Assembly (NCBI GenBank): GCA_008828725.1
Contig: MEHQ01003881.1
Coordinates: 24,408 to 88,407, forward strand
Direction: 5' to 3'
Source of the DNA: Saccharina japonica
Taxonomy: Eukaryota > Sar > Phaeophyceae > Laminariales > Laminariaceae
DNA: 64,000 bases
Shown piece after piece: positions 10,536 to 20,384 of this stretch. A program made the position numbers and the translations under genes. The first letter of the stretch is position 1. Every line of letters begins with the position of its first letter. The notes beneath the pieces are model-generated. The model was not told the DNA's origin, ran no database searches, and was given only the letters and a program-made list of their open reading frames with translations.

Positions 10536-12179
10536 GACGCGGGGCTAACAACGTACTGTTTCTTTTTAGATGTACAGAAGGCCTACGATACAGTATGGAG
10601 AAATGGGCTGTGGAAAAAGTTGTGGGAAATAGGGATAAGAGGAAAGATGTGGAGAATGATGAAGAAGATGACGGAATGTGCGAGAAGTGCTGTGATGTTG
10701 GACGGGGAAATATCGAAGTACGTTGATATCCTACAGGGAGTTGCCCAGGGATGTACGCTATCACCTAACCTATTCAAGGTATACATTAATGACATGATAG
10801 TAGCAGTAGAAGCAGCATCGCAGGGAGTCACGGTGGGGGAAGATACGGTGTCGGGATTGATGTTTGCTGATGATTTCGTTTGCATATCAGAAACACCCGA
10901 AGGACTGCAGAAACAAATAGAGAAGGCAATCGAGTACACCAGGAAGTGGAGAGTGACGGCGAACGTAAAAAAGTGCGCAGTAGTTGTATGTAACGAAGAT
11001 AAGGAGAGTCCGGTAACTTGTAAGTGGAAGTGGGGAGAAGATGAATTACCGATCGTAGACCAGTATACGTACCTTGGCGTAGAAATCTCAAAAGATTGCT
11101 CTTGGGATGCACACATAAATAAAATAATAGGCAAGGGTAAGGCACACGTAGGCAAGATGGAAGCAGTCCTAACAGACTCGCACCTTGACACTAGAATTAA
11201 GAGATGTATACTGATGAATGTGATTGTACCAAAGCTAGAATATGCAGGAGAAGTATGGGAAGGGAACGCGAAGCTCGTAAAACAGCTGGAAACAGTACAG
11301 ATGACAGCAGCTAAAAAAGTACTAGGATGCTCAAGTACGACGAGTAATACAGTATTGAGAGCAGAACTGGGAATGTACCCACTTAAGACAAATAGAGACG
11401 TGCGTAAGTTGAAATGGCAATATAAAGTAAAGAACATGCCAAATAAGAGGTTGCCAGCCATAGCCGATAAAGCTGTATGGGAGAAAGTAACCAAAGGGCG
11501 AGCTGGAATAAGGTGGGATAGCGTAGTCGAGAAAGTATGGAAGGAAATAGGAAACCAAAAAGAGACGCTGGCCATAGAGAAATTTAGCGGATACAAGACA
11601 GAAGTGAAAGAAAGGATAGAAAGAAGGGAAAGGCTAGCACTGAGAAAGAAGGTGGAAGGGGAAGAACACTTAGAGATGTACGGGGGGTTGAGAGAAGGAA
11701 TAGGAATGAAAAGGTATCTGCACGGCCCAATGGACTTCGCGAAAAAGCTGAAACTGCGATTTCGTGTAGGGGACCTGGACCTGCCAGAAAGAAGAAGGAG
11801 GTATACCAGTAGCCGGGAGGAGGAGGAAGTAGAGGCACAGATGTGCCCATGTGGCAAAGCCATAGAGAGTAGAGTTCACATAGTGGGAGAATGTGAAAGG
11901 TACAAGGAGGAAAGGGATGTGCTAGAGGAGGAGATGAGGAAAATAGACGAGTGTGACATGGAGCAGTTTGGTACACTAAATAGTAGCGAGAAAACGATCG
12001 CTATCTTAGGAGATAGATGGTGGCCACAGGCGGCGAAGCAGGAAGGGGATAAGATTAGCAAAAGGTTTCTCTGTAATATATGGAAACAACGTAATGAGCG
12101 CCCAAGGGCAAACGCCCCCGGTACAATCTGGTCATTTCTTGGTGGCATCGATGACCACGACCGAGGCGACAACACGTGA
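10536..12179 (+). CDS. Non-LTR retrotransposon reverse transcriptase, 5'-truncated
   Basis: The open frame has 547 codons and no convincing start: a stop at 10533-10535 precedes it, and the frame opens directly into reverse-transcriptase sequence. Visible in order are FLDVQKAYDTVW (first catalytic Asp block, residues about 10-21), GVAQGCTLSPNLFKVYINDM (about 68-87), LMFADDFVC with the FADD active site (about 107-115), YLGVEI, and a C-terminal Cys-rich CPCG...H...C motif typical of LINE-type proteins. The endonuclease and the first RT blocks are missing, so the copy cannot be autonomous. The frame itself is undamaged for 1.6 kb, suggesting recent insertion. It lies wholly in the loop of the 9893-13998 inverted repeat and starts four bases inside it. 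The clade cannot be assigned by eye. Confidence 0.9.
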   Translation, partial: DAGLTTYCFFLDVQKAYDTVWRNGLWKKLWEIGIRGKMWRMMKKMTECARSAVMLDGEISKYVDILQGVAQGCTLSPNLFKVYINDMIVAVEAASQGVTVGEDTVSGLMFADDFVCISETPEGLQKQIEKAIEYTRKWRVTANVKKCAVVVCNEDKESPVTCKWKWGEDELPIVDQYTYLGVEISKDCSWDAHINKIIGKGKAHVGKMEAVLTDSHLDTRIKRCILMNVIVPKLEYAGEVWEGNAKLVKQLETVQMTAAKKVLGCSSTTSNTVLRAELGMYPLKTNRDVRKLKWQYKVKNMPNKRLPAIADKAVWEKVTKGRAGIRWDSVVEKVWKEIGNQKETLAIEKFSGYKTEVKERIERRERLALRKKVEGEEHLEMYGGLREGIGMKRYLHGPMDFAKKLKLRFRVGDLDLPERRRRYTSSREEEEVEAQMCPCGKAIESRVHIVGECERYKEERDVLEEEMRKIDECDMEQFGTLNSSEKTIAILGDRWWPQAAKQEGDKISKRFLCNIWKQRNERPRANAPGTIWSFLGGIDDHDRGDNT

Positions 12180-12700
12180 ACCACAACCCGAGGCCACCGG
12201 GACAACAGCCGCGCCCACGCCTATAGACCATAGCACAGCGTACCCGGCGGTGGCGCCTCAAAACCAATCATGGCGGTCGCAATCCCAACTTTTCAACCAG
12301 CTCGATGCTCCAACCCGATAAAAACCGAGCGATCGACCCAAAAACAGCATGATACGCTCAAGACTTCGATAACACCATCGCCCCCCTGTCTCGCCCGTGG
12401 CGTTCCAGGGATCCCTACGCCCACCCAGGAGACCCTGGAGCGATAGCTTCCTAGCCTGGGCGGTCAAAAGCAAAAGTATGCTGGCGGCGGCGCGCACGCG
12501 TCGACGCATGCTTTCCCTCTCGTCTCCTCTCGTCGATTTTTTTCACCTGGGCGCTGTGACGCATGCTGCGTTTTTTCGATTTCATAAATATTTGAACGAG
12601 CAATTCACTATTCCCCATAGGACGCAAACCAGTTTTTTTTTGCGAAATCACATTCAAATAGGATTTCATTTTCCAAATTGAATTTTTGCTGTCTTCGTTA
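12180..12700 (+). other. Probable 3' region of the retroelement
   Basis: About 500 bp after the RT stop, running to the GGGCCC-ended MITE. A frame at 12094-12321 overlaps the RT end and is Thr/Pro/Gln-rich, without a known domain. I cannot place the 3' end of the element because no clear A-rich tail or target duplication is visible. Confidence 0.35.
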
Positions 12701-12912
12701 AGATGAGCCCTTACGAGATAAAATAAATTCAATTTGGAAAAATAAAAATAAAAATTCGCTTTTCATTGGTCAACACACGCACCAGCACCAATTTTTATGC
12801 CCCAAGATCCTAATCTTTGGTGCTGGTGCGTGTGTTGACCAATGAAAAGCGGATTTGAATAAAAAAAAATCCAAATTGATTTTTTTTCTTCTTCGTTAAA
12901 ACGGGCCCTTAC
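12700..12912. mobile_element. GGGCCC-ended MITE, copy 1
   Basis: The core is a long palindrome: CGCTTTTCATTGGTCAACAC, GCACCAGCACC, a short centre with CCCCAAGATCCTAATC, then the complementary sequence. The right end is CGTTAAAACGGGCCCTTA. The same structure is at 14223-14428 and 15715-15926. Confidence 0.75.
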
Positions 12913-12960
12913 GGAGGACCATAGTAAGTAGGGACCAAATATTATCAGTAAGAATAGGTA

Positions 12961-13057
12961 TTAACCCTTTTAGAACTGCAGTCCCGTTATGGGGACAAGC
13001 CACTCTACTTCTAAGTAATGTGTCCCCAAAACGGGACTGCAGTTCTAAAAGGGTTAA
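12961..13057. mobile_element. TTAA-bounded palindromic MITE (piggyBac-like), copy 1
   Basis: A 97-bp element beginning TTAACCCTTTTAGAACTGCA and ending TGCAGTTCTAAAAGGGTTAA, so both ends are TTAA followed by CCCTTTTAGAACTGCAGTCC. TTAA targets and CCC-starting ends are piggyBac hallmarks. The copy sits inside a TA-bounded MITE (left part from 12914, right part after 13057), so it is the younger insertion. Confidence 0.85.
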
Positions 13058-13079
13058 ATACCTGGTGGGTTTTTGTATG

Positions 13080-13186
13080 AACACCATAGTAAATAGGGAC
13101 CCAATATTGTTAGTAAAAATACGCTAATATATAGGGTTTTGTGTATACCGTAGGTCCTATTTACTGGTGTTTACTATGGTCTCCCG
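13080..13186. mobile_element. CGGGGG-ended, TA-bounded MITE, copy 2
   Basis: Contains CCATAGTAAATAGGGACC, ATTGTTAGTAAAAATA and GGTCCTATTTACT, and ends TTTACTATGGTCTCCCG followed by TA. Its left end overlaps the remains of another copy starting at 12914 that was split by the TTAA element. Confidence 0.7.
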
Positions 13187-13358
13187 TAATAGATCACTTT
13201 CTCGACAACGGGACGAGTGCAAAAACGCCGGGCCATGGATAAATGGAAAGACCTCCGACAAGATATTTCAAACAGGCCACCTTTTTTGTTGTTGTGTCTT
13301 TTTTTGGGATACAAGTCGGCTTGGAAATTCACCGCATGGGGTGTGTCGTCTTACTACT

Positions 13359-13998
13359 GTAGTACGGGGGGGGGGCCATAGTAAAGAGGACCAAATACGG
13401 TTAGTGAAAATAGGTGAATATATAGGTTTTTGTGTGCACCGTAGGTCCTGTTTATTATGGTCCCCCGTAGTATTACCGGTAGTATCACATGTGTTACACG
13501 GGATGGTATGATATGTGTGAGTCAAGATTCCTTCGAGATGTGGGATGTGGGTGGGTTAATCCCGGGGAGTGGTGCGAATTGAGTAAGGGGAGCACAGGCG
13601 AATACAAGACATGTAGCACACACGCAAATGATAATTTTGCAACGCTGTGGCGTGTCACAAAGAAAATAGCTTGGGGCGCGGCTGCTGTTGCACGCGAGGA
13701 GAAGCAGGGACGACGCTCGCTGTTCCTACGCCGACCTCTGTAAGGCCTCTCTGTAAGCAGGCGAGGTGCGGGGGGTGTGACACGACAGAGGTAAACTCTG
13801 GTCGTGATCGTGCGTCCCGCTGAGCGGTGCTTTCCCCTTCTCAATATTCGACCATGCCTACGCACACACAAACATGTTGCGTGAGACTGGCTTGCCACAA
13901 ACGAAAAGAGATTGGGAATTCAGAGGGAGTGTCGGTCCTGCGCGGCATCCACGGCATTCCCGAAGCGAAACAAATTGCGCCGCTCTTGGGGTTGTATT
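13359..13998 (-). repeat. Right arm of the retroelement-flanking inverted repeat
   Basis: Exact mirror of 9893-10532. The homology ends at 13998, and the next base, 13999, is the only N in the window. An assembly gap or conflict therefore coincides with the repeat edge. Confidence 0.93.
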
Positions 13999-13999
13999 N
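13999..13999. other. Single ambiguous base at repeat edge
   Basis: The only N in the window. It follows GGGGTTGTATT and precedes ACCGTGGACATGCC, whereas the mirrored arm continues to a different flank. It probably marks a join or an unresolved consensus. Confidence 0.8.
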
Positions 14000-14099
14000 A
14001 CCGTGGACATGCCGGTCCAAGTCGGGCCAACTCCTCAATTTGATTTGAATTCTTTGGAAAAGAAGGTCCTGGGACCTTCTTGGTTTTTTCGTCCAATTC

Positions 14100-14428
14100 A
14101 AATTGATTAGACCCCAAGATCCTAATCTTTGATGCTGGTGCGTGTGTTGACCAATGAAAAGCGTGTTTGAATTTTCTTTTTTCCAAATTGAATTCATTTC
14201 ATACTCGTTAATACGGGCCCTAACGAGTATAAAATAAATTCAATTTGGAAAAAATTAAATTAAAATTCGCTTTTCATTGGTCAACACACGCACCAGCACC
14301 AAATATTATGCCCCAAGATCCTAATATTTGGTGCTGGTGCGTGTGTCGACCAATGAAAAGCGGATTTGAATATTTTTTTTTTTCAAATTGATTGTTTTTC
14401 TTCTTCTTCGTTAAAACGGGCCCTTACG
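14100..14428. mobile_element. Two adjoining GGGCCC-ended MITE copies
   Basis: A partial copy (14100-14222) ends ACGGGCCC TAA and abuts a full copy (14223-14428) whose core is the same CAACACACGCACCAGCACC palindrome, ending ACGGGCCC TTA. The abutting TAA suggests insertion of one into or beside the other. Confidence 0.75.
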
Positions 14429-14451
14429 ACCGGTATGTACTTTTCGTATAC

Positions 14452-15543
14452 GAGCTGGTCCAAGTTAAAAGACGGAAATTCTCTCCCCCACGAATTCCGG
14501 CAGCAGCACCCACTCCAACGGGATATATTTGGTATCATACTGACCGCCATGAACAACGAACGAGGGTGACATGGGCGGGGTTTTTTTGTTGGGTGAAAAG
14601 TAGCCTTTGCCGTGTTCTTGACCCACAAATCGTACCACAAAAAGTATCAAATATATTACGGTGTTTGTGGTGGTCCGAACATTTCTTTCAGAATTACCAG
14701 AACGCGCGGCGAAGCCGCGCACGGGTCACAACCCTCACGTAGCCTGGAATAGGGTTAGAGTTAGGGTTAGTTAGGCTTGGGTTGGGTCGACGGCTTCTCG
14801 TGATTTGATTTTTTTAAACATCCAAAAACAAGTAAACCAGCAAGAAATCATAGTGTATTTGGTACTTTATCTGGTACGATTTGTGGGGAAAGGACCGGTG
14901 AAGGCGCCTCCTAGGGCTAGCGATAGTGGCAAAAGTGTCCTGACCAACCACGGCTTTTATATGGTCAGTAACGGGCAGGCGTTTCCAAAGGAAGAAACGA
15001 CTTTTTTTTTCTTTTTTTTTCTGAACAAGTCGGTTCCAGGTACTCCAAGGCATGCCTATTTAAAATTTCGCGCAAAAAAAACGAGTATCTGACCCGCGTA
15101 CATATGTTCAATAGCAAGCAAAATCCATCGCCAAGAATCTATCCCATGCTGAAACTCAGTAATTGCGAGGCAACGCCGAATTTTCGCACTTTGTCCGCAC
15201 AAACGTCAAACGTCCAAATGCCCACGCCATTTCTTGGAGACAAGACCCTGAAACTTTGCACACGTGTTGCATACATTCTTCCCGAGGACTGACCTGACGG
15301 GGTTTTTTCCTTGTTCCTTTAATTTGCGCCGAATATTTGGTACAAGGGTGATCCAAATTTCAGTTTAAAAAAAAAACGGGAAATCAGGCAAACAAAAAAG
15401 AAATACTGGTGAATACATAAACGTCAGGTGAGCTCTTCGTAATGACTCATAGAAGACGTGTAAAGTTTCACGGTCTGACTCGAAAAACCGGCGTGGACTT
15501 TGGCCGGGTACTAAATGTCCGCCGTTTAACTTGAACCAGCCTG
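14452..15543 (+). mobile_element. GCTGGTTCAAGTTAAA-ended non-autonomous element, copy 1
   Basis: The left end GAGCTGGTCCAAGTTAAA and right end TTTAACTTGAACCAGC are inverted. The interior matches the reverse complement of 32198-32833 in ordered blocks, including CCTAGGGCTAGCG, GTGTCCTGACCAA and CAAAGTCCACGCCG-like. It has no coding capacity. A stretch near 14750-14775 has TTAGGG-like words. Confidence 0.65.
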
Positions 15544-15714
15544 TACTATTAATAATACTCGTACATCGTACGACTACTGCTGAGCCTAGGAAATTTATTA
15601 CCATGGTATATTTTATCAGATCTCAGTGTAATGGAGAATTTGGATCCACTGCCAACCACGTTGTCGGACCTAAGGGGCTATCAACCATTTTGTTGAACAT
15701 AAGGCAAGTGGTAA

Positions 15715-15926
15715 GGGCCCGAATTAACGACTACCAGGTATAAATAAATTCAATTTGGAAAAAATAAAATTCAAATTCGCTTTTCATTGGTCAACACACG
15801 CACCAGCACCAAATATGATGCCCCAAGATCCTAATCTTTGGTGCTGGTGCGTGTGTTGACCAATGAAAAGCGGATTTGATTTTTTTTTCCAAATTGATTT
15901 TTTTTCTTCTTCGTTAAAACGGGCCC
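15715..15926. mobile_element. GGGCCC-ended MITE with TAA duplication, copy 3
   Basis: The ends GGGCCCGAATTAACGA and TCGTTAAAACGGGCCC are inverted, with TAA on both flanks (15712-15714 and 15927-15929). The long internal palindrome uses CGCACCAGCACCAAA. TWA duplication with GGG-starting ends fits PIF/Harbinger-type elements; that superfamily call is inference. Confidence 0.8.
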
Positions 15927-15929
15927 TAA

Positions 15930-17600
15930 CCACTGCCACGAAGATTGTACTACGATATACAGTAATACTTATCAATAGTACCGTAACGTATGTACAGCAG
16001 TAACTGGACAAAAGCACGTTCTATTTCGTAATGCAGCTGCAGCAGCAGTAGACTATATGCAGATGCAGCAGTAGGTCTCTACGTCCGTTCTATGCAGTCG
16101 TTCTATGCAGTCGTTCTATGTTCTATCATGTATGATAGAATATGTACTGGTATGTTCTGCACACATGACATCCATGGCATTAGACTAGACTTGCACTACT
16201 CGTAGTCTACAACGTTCAAGGATGAACCGCGCTTTTCCCGCGGGAGTTTTGCCGTGCTACTGCTGCATTGGCTATACGGGGCACGCAGGGGGGCCGCGTG
16301 TACACGACGATGCACGTTTGCCCCCCGGCCGGGCTCCATGGCGCGTGCTCTGGGCGTTCTAAGTCGCGCGAGCTGGCTCTATTTCACGGGATTGCATTCC
16401 GCGATGCGCTTTTTGTACCTCTACTGGTGTACTGCCGCCACTGCTGCGGTGCTGCTCTTATACCGCGCTGCTGTCGCTGTAGTGTTTACCGTGGCTGCGC
16501 GCGGTTGTCTTTGTATTTCCGAGGGTGTGTGGTATAATGTCGTCCTGCTCCAGGAATGGCACCGCTCTTGGGATTGTGTGTGTTCGTCTACATTTCTTAG
16601 GACACACACGCACGCACACAAAGGCACCGTCCGTGACCCCTTTTCGTCTTGCGACACACTCCCTGGGATTTTAAGTCTATGATACTACATCCCGACGGGG
16701 AGCCTTGCATATTTTGTATCATACGCATCATATGATATTATACCGGTACAACAGCAGTTATGCCTTTGTAAATAGAACGTACCTGTACCGTATATCGTAT
16801 CTATCCCATGTGCAACTCCAGTTACCTCTCAACTGCCAATTTATACCCATACAGTACGCGATGCATGTCCAAGAATCTCTTATTTTTGGCCAGACTGGAA
16901 TTCTTATGTAAGACTGGGTGTATTCCACGCTATTTTCAGTACAAAGAGGTCGCATTCTTATGTTTCCCAAAACATCTCAGTCTCAAATTCTGAATAATCA
17001 GATTATTAAGATCTGTCGCGTTCTGTACGGTAACGTACATCCCTGGGAGCAAATATACTGAGTCGTGTTGCCGTTGCCCGTACAAGATACTCACAGATCA
17101 TCGATTCCTGCTTGATTATCTACATATTTCAGGGTAGATATAATCCTATAGTCCTTATCTGAACGATCTTGCGCCAAGATTGCCGGTGGAACCCGTAGAG
17201 CCTGCATGATATAGGACATGTTTCCTGGCTTAGATATGTACCATGCATATTCTGCACAAGATATCATAACGGTAGGTTATAATCCAGATGATCTACAGTA
17301 AATCATGATATTTCAGATGGGTGGACGTATCTTCTACTATTCCTGGTGTGTACGTAATGTACAGGATGGCATAATAGCCGTTGACGCGCCGGGGAGGACT
17401 GCTGCTTGCTGCCCGGAAAAACGGCGGAAACAAATCCGATCTGGATGGAACACGGTCGATTTCCGATGTCCAATCTCCGATTTGGATGGAACACGGCCGA
17501 CTTCGTATTTCCAATCTCCGATTCCATGGACATATCATACCGTCGTTTGCAAAATCTGCAAATGAAGGTGTACTATAGGTGAAGGCACCTGGTGCCCGGT
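15930..17600. other. Intergenic sequence with repeats
   Basis: No gene supported. A frame at 16254-16682 is hydrophobic in places but has no recognisable domain or splice context. 16856-17021 is a MITE (listed). 17400-17540 holds short direct repeats around TCCGATTTGGATGGAACACGG. Confidence 0.45.
16856..17021. mobile_element. ACGCGACAGATG-ended MITE, copy 1
   Basis: Aligns through its length with 50934-51103: AAGAATCTCTTATTTTTGG, CAGACTGGAATT, CACGCTATTTTCAG, GAGGTCGCATTCTTA, CAGTCTCAAATTCTGAA. The end is ATCTGTCGCGT. The left end of this copy is degraded. Confidence 0.7.
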
Positions 17601-18015
17601 AACCTGGCAGTACCTTTTCGCTTTTTTCTTTCTTTTCTCTTTTTTTCTCTTGCATGCACCTGGATTGCTAGCAGGGTAGGTCTTGCCTGTCGTATATGGC
17701 ATTGCATTGTCTGCTCTGCTTACTGCACTGAGCGTAGTATCTCTGTGTCGTAGTTTTGTGACCACAGAACTGGTACCTTTTTAGGATGAAGAATCGGCAC
17801 GGACACTGGGTGTGCTGGATGTCGACGGGTAGAAAGGAAGGTTTAATGTGAAGAACACACACACACACACTGCACTGAGCGTAGTATCTCTGTGCCGTAG
17901 TTTTGTGACCACAGAAAGAACTGGTACCTTTTTAGGATGATGAATCGGCACGGACACTGGGTGTGCTGGATGTCGACGGGTAGAAAGGAAGGTTTAATGT
18001 GAAGAACACACACAC
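17600..18015 (-). repeat. Dispersed repeat with CA/GT-rich end, tandemly doubled
   Basis: Read on the minus strand the unit runs GTTCTTCACATTAAACC, CTTTCTACCCGTCGACATCC, AAAAAGGTACCAGTTCTGTG and on to a region ending in an A-rich tract. The part up to the GT-rich start is repeated with a period near 145 bp. A third, diverged piece lies at 18025-18185. Other copies: 23360-23640 (+), 23832-23942 (-), 43352-43478 (+), 52715-52800 (+). Confidence 0.75.
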
Positions 18016-18189
18016 AGCAGTACGAGCCCCAAACGGGATGATGTTGTTGTGGCTCTCAACATAAACCGTTGTTTCTGCCCACCGAGATGAAGCAGGAAAA
18101 ATCGGCGCGGGCATTGAGGGCTTGCTGGACGTCGACGAGCAGAAAAAACGGGTTAATGTGAAGAACACAGAAGAACACATACACACCCA

Positions 18190-19020
18190 GTGTCTGTACT
18201 CGTACGGATTCTTCGTGTAAACGTTCAGCATCTGTATGCACAGACTGCGAGAGAATGAAAGAAGAAACAGCAGGTCACGTGTAGGGCTGTCAACGCCATA
18301 GCCAATAGCCTAGGCGTTCACATCCTTTAGTTGCTGTCTTAGAGCCCAACCTCGTATATAGGTTCACAGATTGTTCCGAGGTTCACTTCGTACGAGTTTT
18401 ATCTGTGAGTAGTATATATCGTAGATCGTATCATACCATCAGTGCCATAGGCCTATCTCTACGTTGGTAGTCTTATGATCGTCACAGAGTTACTTCCAGT
18501 GCAAAGAGTTTTTTGCGTGTGTAGGCTATATAGACAGCCGTCTGGACAAAAGCTGTGGTCACACGTCTCTTCGTCGCGATGGGATTCAGTACTGCTGTAC
18601 TCCCACTGCTTCGTAGTCGACTTTCATCGAGCTTTGCCAACTCACCCTCTCGACCTTTCAGCGATCTACCAGTATTAACAATATGAATATAACACATACT
18701 CGTATACATACGTACATCTGATAACCTATTTGTGCAGTTGAATTTGGACGTATGCCTACCTGCTACCTTCTGTATATACGAAGTATGAACATATGTTACG
18801 GTCTTCTTCGTCAAATCGTTACGAATATACCACTCCGAAGGAAAAAATATTATATAGATCTGCTGAACTATTTTATAAAACATACTACAACTTACAAACT
18901 TCAGCTGTGAGTTCCGCCAATCGAATGGTTGATACTCAACGTATTTGTAACGCACGTCAGAGGGAAACAAATATCGAAAACAAATGACGACTATATATCA
19001 TACGTACAGCTACATACTTC
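18190..19020. other. Intergenic sequence
   Basis: No gene seen. At 18903-18955 there is a CAGCTGTGAG...AATCGAATGGTTGA block that recurs near 28115-28160 and 34985-35030 (diverged). Confidence 0.4.
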
Positions 19021-19118
19021 GGAGGGCCATAGTAATCGGGACCCATCACGAACACAAAAACCTATATATTCCAGTATTTTCACCAAGCACATTTGGTCCT
19101 GAATACTACATTCCCCCG
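19020..19118. mobile_element. CGGGGG-ended MITE, copy 3
   Basis: CGGAGGGCCATAGTAAT at the left, AAAAACCTATATATTCCA and ATTTGGTCCTGA inside, TTCCCCCG followed by TA at the right. Confidence 0.75.
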
Positions 19119-19509
19119 TATTAGTATACTGATGCATTCTGCCATCATTATGGAAGTATTGGGTTGGGATGAGGCGTCCAGCCACTGCTAGCAAAGATGT
19201 CGGGAGACATGTCAAGCGAGGCAAAACATGCCCTGTCAAGGGTGTAGGGACGAAGTGTTCCATACTAAAACCTAGTAGTTTGGTGTCAGTCACGGCATGT
19301 CAAGGCAAATCTGCTGTCTGTCAAGGGTTGAAAGTCCTGTCTCCTGACATCTATGGCTGCTATTAATAGTGACATCACTCAAACTTTCGGTCTGCTGTTT
19401 TTGGCCTTCTTTATTATCATTGTGGCTCTTATCGCTAAGCCGTCTGGTGCCTGGTGTATCTCGCGCTCCGGCGTTCTTCTGGGCTTCTACACCCATACAC
19501 ATACTTGTT

Positions 19510-19850
19510 TATAGGGATCCACGTAAATACTGGAACAGAGTAGATGCAACAAGGCTGCTCATGCCCTGTATAGTCTGCTTGGGGGGAAAGGCCTCGAAAC
19601 ATTTACAACAACGTGGAAATAGGAGGGATGCACGGCAGATCTTGGATCGGCGTCTCTGCCGACAATAGGGGGGGCTGCTTCGATGTCAGCAGGGTTCGCC
19701 ATGACTCTCTGCAATTGCATCCCTCCTCTTTCACTCCGTTTTGAATGTTTCGAAGCTTTTTTCTCCAAGCAGGCTGAGGGGGCGGGCAGCCTTGATACAT
19801 CTACTACTCTGTTGCTCCAATATTTGAACTTCCCACGTAGCCGTGTCTTG
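19510..19850. repeat. Imperfect foldback
   Basis: 19518-19640 resembles the reverse complement of 19720-19838: CAGAGTAG(TAG)ATG, CAAGGCTGC, GCTTGG(G)GAAA, CTCGAAACATT and AGGAGGGATGCA occur in the same order. The unpaired centre is about 80 bp. Probably a decayed inverted-repeat element. Confidence 0.6.
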
Positions 19851-19960
19851 GTTCCATGTATTGGACCCCTATAGAGTACAGCCAGCATCGGTTACACGAA
19901 AGAGCTGAAGAGCTACGAGTAACACACACGTAATCGTATGCAGCAAGGCGACACAGCAGT

Positions 19961-20132
19961 GGTTTCTCTATAGTGCCGGTTGGGCAGTGCCGGTTGCCCG
20001 CTATTTATCGTGCGTGTGGAATCGCTTGGCACACAGATGGGATTTGTCAGTGTGGTAGTGTGTGGAGTAGTGCCGGTTGCCGCTATAGTGCCGGTATTGT
20101 TGGCTGCCGCATACCGGCACTATAGAGGGACC
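19961..20132. mobile_element. GGTCCCTC-ended MITE, copy 2
   Basis: GGTTTCTCTATAGTGCCGG at the left and CCGGCACTATAGAGGGACC at the right. The interior shares TGCCCGCTAT and GTGGAATCG with the 53094 copy. Confidence 0.75.
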
Positions 20133-20306
20133 GGCACTACTGTACTTGTACTGTTATATTAACAATAGATAGTCGACTCATAGCATCGCGCCCGTCGATG
20201 TTCTGTCGCTATTCATTGGCCCTAAAAACGGTCAACAGGACCGCAAGGGTCGTCGAAGTACCAGTCGCAGTCCTCGAGACCAAGATCATGTCTCACCAGT
20301 CCCAAT

Positions 20307-20344
20307 CTATGGGCTATGACCCTCTAAAGGGTCATAGCCCATAG
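20307..20344. repeat. Perfect 17-bp stem hairpin
   Basis: CTATGGGCTATGACCCT, a four-base CTAA loop, then the exact complement. It stands just before a tandem array, and no T-run follows. Confidence 0.85.
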
Positions 20345-20384
20345 GTCCCAATCGTTTTGAGGACCCAGTCCCAAGATTGTCCCC

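Noticed and set aside
14750-14780. Telomere-like TTAGGG words
   Set aside because: Only two or three imperfect repeats inside a dispersed element; not a telomeric array.
16254-16682. Membrane protein exon on the plus strand
   Set aside because: Hydrophobic but with a strong compositional bias and no family motif; an antisense frame is equally open.
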